A model generated the notes under the pieces. The model did not search any database. It saw only the letters and a list, made by a program, of their open reading frames with translations, and was not told where the DNA came from. Made by a program: the position numbers and the translations under genes. A DNA stretch of 5,888 nucleotides from an uncultured Desulfomonile sp. (lineage in GTDB: Bacteria > Desulfobacterota > Desulfomonilia > Desulfomonilales > Desulfomonilaceae): assembly GCA_903853735.1 (NCBI GenBank), contig CAINUH010000089.1, positions 1 to 5,888 of the forward strand, given 5' to 3'. Numbering within the stretch: position 1 is the first letter of the stretch; the number at the start of each line of letters is the position of its first letter. Positions 1 through 4,927 of this stretch are shown piece after piece.

Positions 1-1
1 C

Positions 2-1462
2 CTACAAAGCGGGTTTTCTGAGATGATAATCGGTCTCTTTCTGAAAAGCTGATGCTAACTGCAACAAGATGTGTTCTCCAAAATGGGGGGCAATGAGCTG
101 AACACCTATAGGAAGCGTTCCCTCGGAGAATCCACCTGGAATAGATATGCCTGGAAGTCCTGCCATGTTGACTGGTATAGTGAAAACGTCAGTCAGGTAC
201 ATTTGAATCGGATCGTCTACCTTTTCTCCAATCCTAAAAGCAGGCGAGGGGGCCGTAGGGCACAATATGGCATCGCAGGTATCGAAAGCTTTCCTGAAAT
301 CCTGGGTAATGAGCGTTCGAATTCTTGCAGCTTTCAAGTAATAGGCATCATAATAGCCTGATGAAAGGGCATACGTCCCAAGCATTATGCGGCGTTTCAC
401 TTCCGGACCGAATCCTTCCGCACGAGACCGGCAATACATGTCGATCATTCCTTCGAACGATTCGGCTCTGTGCCCGAATTTGACTCCGTCATAACGGGCC
501 AGGTTCGATGACGCCTCGCACGGCGCTATTATGTAGTATGCCGCTATACCGTAATCCAGATGTGGCAGAGACAAATCGACGAATTTTACTCCAAGTCCTC
601 CCAGAACTTTACGAGTTTCAGCCATTACCCGCTCCACATCACGGTTCTCCAGTTTAGAGAAGAACTCTCTAGGGAGGCCCAGGGTCATTCCCTTAACGGG
701 TTTATCCAGGAAAGTGGTGAAATCCGGATATTCTCTCGGGACTGAGGTGGAATCTGACGGGTCATGCCCACAAATCAGGTTGAGGAGGAGAGCGAGATCT
801 GAAACATCACGACCAATCGGGCCTATCTGGTCCAAACTCGAAGCGTAGGCAACCAAGCCGTACCGTGAAACAGCACCGTAGGTAGGTTTTATTCCTGAAA
901 CTCCGCAAAAGCACGCCGGAAGCCTTATGGAACCGCCGGTATCAGATCCCAAAGCAACAACTGCCTCACTAGCGGCAACTGCCGAAACGGACCCGCCGCT
1001 GGACCCCCCTGGAATCATTTCCAAGTTCCATGGATTGCGTGTGGCACCCCAGTACGATGTCTCCGTGGACGATCCCATAGCAAATTCATCCATATTTGCG
1101 CTGCCAAGGATGACCATTCCTTCGTCGCGAATTAGGCGAACAACAGTGGCGTCGTAGGGTGGTACAAAATTGGCGAGAATTTTGGATCCGCAGGTCGTCC
1201 TTTGGCCCTTCACGCACATGTTATCTTTGACCGCGATCGGTATTCCAGTCAGGGGCTTAGCCTGGCCGGAAGCCAACAACCGATCCGCTTTCATGGCCAT
1301 CTGCATAGCCGATTCCGGATTCAGTGTGACAAAGGCATGAATCCTCCCCTCAACTTGTTGGATGCGCCGAAAAACAGACTCGGTGATCTCCACCGATGTC
1401 GCCTTTTTGTCTCTTACAATTCCAGCCAATTCAGTGGCTGTCATTTCATAAAGTTCGGCCAA
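2..1462 (-). CDS. gatA: GatA, glutamyl/aspartyl-tRNA(Gln/Asn) amidotransferase subunit A
   Basis: This is the amidase subunit of cytoplasmic GatCAB. It hydrolyses glutamine and supplies ammonia to convert Glu-tRNA(Gln) or Asp-tRNA(Asn) to the cognate amide. The protein is 486 aa and complete, ending in TAG. Visible amidase-signature elements are PIAVKDN with the catalytic Lys79, PGGSSGGS with the cis-Ser154, and GSDTGGSIR with the nucleophile Ser178. The 24-residue Ser-Ser spacing and this numbering agree with what I recall for Staphylococcus GatA. Later family blocks include GHDPSDSTSV, EASSNLARYDGVKFGHRA and VNMAGLPGISIP. I chose the TTG at 1460-1462 because AAGGA lies 8 nt upstream and because family similarity (AELYEMTATEL) begins right there. 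The GTG at 1489 and ATG at 1444 fit less well. A minor oddity is Leu after GSIR, where GatA usually has Gln. gatC is 166 bases upstream; gatB is not in the window. Confidence 0.97.
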   Translation of the reverse strand: MAELYEMTATELAGIVRDKKATSVEITESVFRRIQQVEGRIHAFVTLNPESAMQMAMKADRLLASGQAKPLTGIPIAVKDNMCVKGQRTTCGSKILANFVPPYDATVVRLIRDEGMVILGSANMDEFAMGSSTETSYWGATRNPWNLEMIPGGSSGGSVSAVAASEAVVALGSDTGGSIRLPACFCGVSGIKPTYGAVSRYGLVAYASSLDQIGPIGRDVSDLALLLNLICGHDPSDSTSVPREYPDFTTFLDKPVKGMTLGLPREFFSKLENRDVERVMAETRKVLGGLGVKFVDLSLPHLDYGIAAYYIIAPCEASSNLARYDGVKFGHRAESFEGMIDMYCRSRAEGFGPEVKRRIMLGTYALSSGYYDAYYLKAARIRTLITQDFRKAFDTCDAILCPTAPSPAFRIGEKVDDPIQMYLTDVFTIPVNMAGLPGISIPGGFSEGTLPIGVQLIAPHFGEHILLQLASAFQKETDYHLRKPAL

Positions 1463-1470
1463 TTTTCGAT

Positions 1471-1475
1471 TCCTT
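1471..1475 (-). promoter_or_regulatory. Ribosome binding site that decides the gatA start
   Basis: The minus strand reads AAGGA here, followed by 8 nt and a TTG codon (1460-1462). Neither the in-frame GTG upstream (1489) nor the ATG downstream (1444) has a comparable site at good spacing. The resulting protein begins AELYEMTATEL, as GatA proteins normally do. Confidence 0.7.
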
Positions 1476-1490
1476 GAAAGTGCCCCCACA

Positions 1491-1500
1491 TGGGGCCCCA
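1491..1500. repeat. 10-bp perfect palindrome in the gatC-gatA gap
   Basis: TGGGGCCCCA reads the same on both strands and lies about 30 nt upstream of the chosen gatA start. It has no loop and no T-run beside it, so it is not an intrinsic terminator. A protein-binding role is possible but unsupported. Confidence 0.3.
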
Positions 1501-1589
1501 GAACTTTTGGTCTAAAAAAATGCTGCCGCGCTCACTCGCCATTGCCTGATGACTCTCGCGTCGAATCTTGTGCCTATCAGCTTGACAAC

Positions 1590-1604
1590 TTTGTCTTGGA
1601 CAAA
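1590..1604. repeat. Short hairpin in the gatC-gatA gap
   Basis: TTTGTC and GACAAA form a perfect 6-bp inverted repeat around a 3-nt loop, about 25 nt downstream of the gatC stop codon. No T-tract follows, so it is unlikely to be a terminator. It could be a weak mRNA structure between two co-transcribed genes. The remainder of the 1463-1628 gap shows no convincing gene. Confidence 0.3.
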
Positions 1605-1628
1605 CTCTCAGTCTCGGTCTTTTGAAGC

Positions 1629-1916
1629 CTATTCAATAATTTTGGGCACCCGGAAAGATGTCCCCTCACGAGCCGGAGCATTGGCCAGGGCATCTTCTAT
1701 GGGCAAAGAAGGCCTTACAACGTCCTCTCTCAAAGGGTTGTAAAATTCGACCGGACCGGCCATAGGTTCAACATTGGCCGTTTGGACCTCCGAGAGCACG
1801 TCCATGTATCTAAGAATATCATCAAGTTGGGTCATGAATTTCTCCTTTTCTTCAGGCTCTAGCGCCAGTCGTCCAAGGAGAGCCACGTATTCCACTTGTT
1901 CAGGCGTAATTTTCAT
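1629..1916 (-). CDS. gatC: GatC, glutamyl/aspartyl-tRNA(Gln/Asn) amidotransferase subunit C
   Basis: GatC is the small subunit that wraps around and stabilises GatA in the GatCAB tRNA-dependent amidotransferase. The 95-aa length is normal for the family. Recognisable family features are the N-terminal ITPEQVEYVALLGRLAL helix, the central LDDILRYMDVLSEV helix with the following NVEPM, the NPLREDVVRP block, and the C-terminal DALANAP and FRVPKIIE. The ATG at 1914-1916 is the first possible start, since an in-frame TGA lies four codons upstream. The ribosome binding site is weak: only GAG about 8 nt before the ATG. gatA follows on the same strand, and the pair is probably co-transcribed. The unrelated cytochrome gene ends 81 bases upstream. 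Confidence 0.97.
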   Translation of the reverse strand: MKITPEQVEYVALLGRLALEPEEKEKFMTQLDDILRYMDVLSEVQTANVEPMAGPVEFYNPLREDVVRPSLPIEDALANAPAREGTSFRVPKIIE

Positions 1917-1963
1917 GTTTTGTTCTCAGCAAATTCCTTCAGAGAAAGTTCAAGACTGGAATA

Positions 1964-1980
1964 AGTTAAAGAGCTTAACT
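1964..1980. repeat. AT-rich inverted repeat upstream of gatC
   Basis: AGTTAA and TTAACT form a 6-bp perfect inverted repeat with a 5-nt spacer, in the 81-base gap between the cytochrome gene and gatC. The stem is weak and no clear T-run follows on the minus strand, so termination is doubtful. It overlaps the poorly matched -10 position of the candidate promoter described separately. Confidence 0.3.
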
Positions 1981-2001
1981 GCTATTAGGACTTTCTGTCA
2001 A
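1972..2001 (-). promoter_or_regulatory. Possible sigma-70 type promoter for gatC-gatA
   Basis: The minus strand carries a perfect TTGACA (1996-2001) that overlaps the TGA stop codon of the cytochrome gene. At an 18-nt spacing the -10 position reads TAAGCT, only 3 of 6 matches to consensus, and other spacings are no better. A promoter here would uncouple gatCA from the cytochrome gene, but the -10 is weak and the call is tentative. Confidence 0.2.
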
Positions 2002-3932
2002 GGATGGGTTACCGTATGTTCTTTCAAATATCTGTTCCACATGGCCCTATGCCGATATGAGGGGTTCATGAGCTTAGTCACGGTTGCACGATCCAAAGGA
2101 CCCGCACCGGGTACGCTGCTTTTCTGGAGAGCTTCACCCTTTACATTAACCAATGCATCCCACACTAATGAAAGACCAGGAATCTCTTTTTCCGATTGCC
2201 ATATTGAATGAAAACCAGGGTTTTCAAATCCGGTAAGTCCCTCACCGAGGCCAACCGACTTGGCGCAGCCATGACAATCGTGGCAGGCTCTGCCCCTTGC
2301 AGATGTGGTATGTGGAGAATAGGGATTCACTATCAAGGCTGGAAATCCCCCCCCAGTAGTGGGAACCAGCCTGTCGACGAGGAGATTGTCCTGGCGATCC
2401 ACGTGTGAAATCACGTACTGGTACATCGGTCGCATTATGGTTACTCTGCCTAAGTGATCCAAACCCAATGGGGGACGTTCCCAACGGCGTGAAGTGAGGC
2501 CGCGAAACCAAGCACCGCTCCGTACTTCGCCGTTCAACCAGTCCCTGGTGACAGGAGATTCCCATTCCTCTTGAGGCTTTGCCATTGTGTAGCCGCCCTG
2601 TGGTTCAACGAGTTCCACGGATGTCCCCACAAAACGGCTGAGCAAATCCTGCACCTGCGGATCGTTCTGTGCGGCATTTGGCGCCCACTTCCAGTAATCC
2701 GGTCTCTCTTCCAGCATCAAATGCAACCCGTAATCCTGAAAGGACCATGCCGAGTGGCATGCAGAGCACCTCAACTTGTCCCTGTGATTGGAAACGAGGT
2801 GTGGAATTTTTTCCGACTTCCACGGCGGTATTTTCCGACCCTCGCCTCGCAATAGTGTCATGTCACCTGTTGGGCTTTTCAGCACAGCAGGGTGGTCGCC
2901 CCTGACATGGCAGCCTTCGCAGGAAACTCTTACGCCAGTAATGGGCGACCTATTTATTTCACCAGTTCCGTGAATTTCGTCAAGTGTATGACAATCCGAG
3001 CATCCCATACCTGCCCGGAAATGAACATCCTCGACTAGTTTGTGTTGTTCAGACCCGTAAATCCTCGGTGGTTGGCGCCCTTTCATGAATGGTGAGCGGA
3101 AACCTCTGTTGAAATCTTTTTCGAATAACCCGACGAAATCGGCTCCAACGTGATTCGAGTTGTGACACTTGAGGCATGGATTAACCCCTAAGCTCCGAAT
3201 TATTGCATGGGGCCGCGGTCTCCCGGAATCGTTGTTCGAATATGCCACGTGGCAACTTGAGCATCCCTTGCCTCTGTGTTCCCCCCAGCGCGTTGAACCT
3301 GCAGTGTGAAGGTGGCATCTTAGGCAAGATCGCCGCAAAAGGTCGTCCCCCAGGTTTGAAGAGAGGGAAGGGTGCGGCACCTGCTTCAATCCATCGATTT
3401 CAATCGTCGCATACTGGGCATCGGAACTATGTTGTGCCCCAAAGGCAAAACGGGTGTGGTTGATCATTCTCGGCGCCAACGCCATCGAAGATCGTTGAAC
3501 TCTCCGCACCTCTTCGGCATGGCAGTTGCCGCAAGTCTTATCTACGGTCGTGAGATCACCAGGATCTCTTATCAGACCTTCATGGGCTCGGTTCAAGTCT
3601 TCGGTCTCCGGATCTCCACGATGACAGCGAATGCAGGCAATGGCGTGCGATGGATCCATTAAGGAGTTTTCCTCGTGGCACGCTATACATTTGCCGCCGT
3701 CCTTGCATGGAACGAGTTTGCCAGTTCTTGCCGATGAACCCCAACAAGGGGGATACATAGGTGATGATGCCGCGTCATCTCCTGAGGACAAAGGGGATGG
3801 ATCCAGTGCCACAGAATCACCATCTTGTGAACCCGCTCCGTAACAATAGGAAAAATTGAGCACAACGAACATGATCGTTAGTGCAAGTAGGGCCGGTCCA
3901 GATTGAATGAGTTGAACCCTGGGATGACGCAT
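1998..3932 (-). CDS. Exported decahaem c-type cytochrome
   Basis: This 644-aa protein has ten CXXCH haem-attachment sites at residues 82, 100, 134, 203, 224, 253, 311, 338, 389 and 550 (first Cys). It has an N-terminal Sec signal peptide (basic start, then hydrophobic residues about 13-27) and no other membrane segment, so it should act in the periplasm or at the cell surface in electron transfer. About 20 further histidines are available as distal haem ligands. Nine haems cluster in residues 82-393; the tenth stands alone after about 155 haem-free residues, and about 90 haem-free residues follow. The start is ATG 3930-3932. The open frame continues upstream to 4289, but that part overlaps the preceding gene and precedes the signal peptide. 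The only AAGGA is 15 nt before the ATG, which is unusually far. An 8-G tract lies at residues 527-529. The exact family and electron partner are not recognised; similar proteins are typical of Geobacter-like and sulfate-reducing lineages. Confidence 0.93.
   Translation of the reverse strand: MRHPRVQLIQSGPALLALTIMFVVLNFSYCYGAGSQDGDSVALDPSPLSSGDDAASSPMYPPCWGSSARTGKLVPCKDGGKCIACHEENSLMDPSHAIACIRCHRGDPETEDLNRAHEGLIRDPGDLTTVDKTCGNCHAEEVRRVQRSSMALAPRMINHTRFAFGAQHSSDAQYATIEIDGLKQVPHPSLSSNLGDDLLRRSCLRCHLHTAGSTRWGEHRGKGCSSCHVAYSNNDSGRPRPHAIIRSLGVNPCLKCHNSNHVGADFVGLFEKDFNRGFRSPFMKGRQPPRIYGSEQHKLVEDVHFRAGMGCSDCHTLDEIHGTGEINRSPITGVRVSCEGCHVRGDHPAVLKSPTGDMTLLRGEGRKIPPWKSEKIPHLVSNHRDKLRCSACHSAWSFQDYGLHLMLEERPDYWKWAPNAAQNDPQVQDLLSRFVGTSVELVEPQGGYTMAKPQEEWESPVTRDWLNGEVRSGAWFRGLTSRRWERPPLGLDHLGRVTIMRPMYQYVISHVDRQDNLLVDRLVPTTGGGFPALIVNPYSPHTTSARGRACHDCHGCAKSVGLGEGLTGFENPGFHSIWQSEKEIPGLSLVWDALVNVKGEALQKSSVPGAGPLDRATVTKLMNPSYRHRAMWNRYLKEHTVTHP
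2347..2354 (-). repeat. 8-G homopolymer inside the cytochrome gene
   Basis: Eight consecutive C on the plus strand read as eight G in the coding strand (Gly527-Gly529), 21 codons before the last haem site. A -1 slip would lead into a frame that stops at 2242 and loses haem 10. It is also a spot where sequencing indels are common. Confidence 0.9.
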
Positions 3933-4047
3933 TGTGAAAAGTGAGTTTCCTTGACCTCTTTCTATGGAGCACCAGAGAAATCGACTTCCAACCGGGCCCA
4001 AGCCGTTGCCGGATTGTGGCCTTGGCGGGCACAAACAGGGGTCTATA

Positions 4048-4069
4048 GGCACATCACAATGATGTTGCC
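4048..4069. repeat. Hairpin between the six-Cys protein gene and the cytochrome gene
   Basis: GGC-ACATCA and TGATGT-GCC pair around a CAA loop, giving a 9-bp stem with one bulged T at 4066. It begins about 10 nt after the stop codon of the upstream gene and ends about 115 nt before the cytochrome start. No T-run follows on the minus strand, so it is not a standard terminator. It could stabilise an mRNA end or be a partial terminator. The rest of the 3933-4078 gap also contains imperfect GC-rich inverted repeats. Confidence 0.4.
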
Positions 4070-4078
4070 CATTTGCAG

Positions 4079-4711
4079 TTACCGATATTGTCGCAAAATT
4101 TTTTCCAACTGGTCGGTCGGAAGTTCCCCCCCCGTAGGATTCCTTCTTGCAAAATCGACCAATACTCCCTCTACCGCCTTGAGAGCTAACTGAGAATTCG
4201 GATGCTGCGGAGGAATCCCGTTGGCCATGAGAATCTGCCCAGCGGTCTCCCATTCTTTTCCAGGCACTATGTTTAGAGAATCCGGCCATCTAAAAGCAAT
4301 TTCCCTCTTAGGGGGCTTGGAAGTCGTGGGGGCAGGTTCAGCGGGTTGGGAAACGACCGGAGGTGGTGGTGGAGTGGCTTCTTGGTTTGTCGGGATTAGT
4401 CGCTGCGGGGCAATTGGGGGTGATGTTGCCTGGGGAGCAACAGCCGGAACGTTTGTTGATTTGCGATCAAGGCAATGATCAGGATTCCTGAAGCATTTGA
4501 GCTTGCACTGTTCAAAATAGTAGTCGTCCAACCCTGTCTCTTTACAGCACTTGTCGCAGACGTCTCTTGTCTGTCCGCAGAAAGCAGGAAAAACCGCCAA
4601 ATGTACTGAGATCATCGCCAGGCCACATACCAACATCCAAGCGATCGACCTGTTCTTCGGGCAAGGAGTCATGGGGTTTTTGTTCATTTCGCGTCTATTT
4701 GAAGCACACAC
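4079..4711 (-). CDS. Exported six-cysteine protein with proline-rich linker, unknown function
   Basis: I do not recognise this 210-aa protein. Residues 1-24 are a basic n-region and about 23-43 are hydrophobic, a Sec signal peptide probably cut near FCG-QT. A compact module follows with Cys at 52, 55, 56, 69, 73 and 80 (CxxCC, 12 residues, CxxxC, 6 residues, C). The even number suggests three disulfides in an oxidising compartment, though metal binding is possible; none is a CXXCH haem site. Residues 85-135 are rich in Pro, Ala and Thr, including PPPPP, and look like a flexible linker. Residues 138-210 form a small, probably helical domain. The start is GTG 4709-4711, with GGAGG exactly 7 nt upstream. 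The internal ATG at 4687 lacks such a site. It precedes the decahaem cytochrome by 146 bases on the same strand, so a shared operon and an accessory envelope role are plausible but inferred. An 8-G tract lies 14 codons before the end of the protein. Confidence 0.85.
   Translation of the reverse strand: MCASNRREMNKNPMTPCPKNRSIAWMLVCGLAMISVHLAVFPAFCGQTRDVCDKCCKETGLDDYYFEQCKLKCFRNPDHCLDRKSTNVPAVAPQATSPPIAPQRLIPTNQEATPPPPPVVSQPAEPAPTTSKPPKREIAFRWPDSLNIVPGKEWETAGQILMANGIPPQHPNSQLALKAVEGVLVDFARRNPTGGELPTDQLEKILRQYR
4126..4133 (-). repeat. 8-G homopolymer near the 3' end of the six-Cys protein gene
   Basis: The coding strand reads ACG GGG GGG GAA, an uninterrupted run of eight G encoding part of Thr193-Gly194-Gly195-Glu196. 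The phase matches a canonical -1 slippery heptamer (G GGG GGG). The -1 frame is open from here to the end of the cytochrome gene at 1998. Confidence 0.9.
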
Positions 4712-4718
4712 TGACTAA

Positions 4719-4723
4719 CCTCC
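4719..4723 (-). promoter_or_regulatory. Strong ribosome binding site for the six-Cys protein gene
   Basis: GGAGG on the minus strand lies 7 nt before the GTG at 4709-4711. It decides the GTG start over the in-frame ATG codons at 4687 and 4672, which lack a Shine-Dalgarno match. Confidence 0.8.
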
Positions 4724-4822
4724 ATTATTTGTCTAGCCGTAGATTGACAGATTTTGGCCTCCCCGGTTTCCAAGTTATGGAACGTTCGGGTTGCACCAGG
4801 CTACATTCCTCAAACAGATCAT

Positions 4823-4838
4823 GCTCATCCGGATGAGC
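4823..4838. repeat. Perfect 16-bp palindrome, possible operator
   Basis: GCTCATCC is followed directly by its reverse complement GGATGAGC, giving 16 bp of dyad symmetry with no spacer. It lies about 110 bases upstream of the GTG start of the six-Cys protein gene and immediately downstream of an extended -10-like element. That is where a repressor operator would sit. The role is inferred from symmetry and position only. Confidence 0.4.
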
Positions 4839-4845
4839 TAGTACC

Positions 4846-4854
4846 AGTATACCA
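4846..4854 (-). promoter_or_regulatory. Possible extended -10 promoter for the six-Cys protein and cytochrome genes
   Basis: The minus strand reads TGG-TATACT, matching the extended -10 pattern TGn-TATAAT at 8 of 9 positions (n free). No good -35 is present at 17 nt (TCTGCC), which extended -10 promoters can tolerate. Transcription would start near 4839, at the edge of the 16-bp palindrome, leaving a leader of about 125 nt. TGGTAT also occurs 10 nt upstream and TGGTAC 8 nt downstream, so chance within a repetitive patch is possible. Confidence 0.3.
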
Positions 4855-4863
4855 GATGATACC

Positions 4864-4891
4864 ACTGGGGCAGATGGTAAACTGCTCCAGT
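4864..4891. repeat. Hairpin downstream of the partial exported-protein gene
   Basis: ACTGGGGCAG and CTGCTCCAGT form a 10-bp inverted repeat with one non-Watson-Crick position around an 8-nt loop, starting 36 nt past the stop codon at 4928. It has a terminator-like position and GC content but no T-run follows on the minus strand. It may be a weak or factor-dependent terminator or an mRNA 3' stabiliser. Confidence 0.4.
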
Positions 4892-4927
4892 CACGAATAA
4901 TGGGGCCGGATTTGTCGTTGAACCTAT

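Noticed and set aside
1500..1560. T7 run on the minus strand (1514-1520) as a terminator between gatC and gatA
   Set aside because: The preceding GC-rich bases offer only 3-4 bp stems, too weak for an intrinsic terminator, and termination before gatA would be unexpected.
1582..1610. TTGACA on the plus strand at 1582 as a promoter
   Set aside because: No -10-like hexamer lies at suitable spacing and it would drive transcription antisense to gatC.
1774..2211. 145-codon plus-strand ORF
   Set aside because: It is antisense to gatC and to the end of the cytochrome gene, both confidently coding, and its protein is unremarkable.
3905..3932. Lipoprotein signal in the cytochrome or in the other exported proteins
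   Set aside because: Cysteines follow the hydrophobic cores (SYC, AFC, ITC), but none fits the lipobox rule of a small residue directly before Cys, so ordinary signal peptidase cleavage is more likely.
3933..4289. 119-codon upstream extension of the cytochrome frame
   Set aside because: It overlaps the six-Cys protein gene in another frame and would bury the signal peptide inside the protein. It is kept only as the possible target of -1 slippage.
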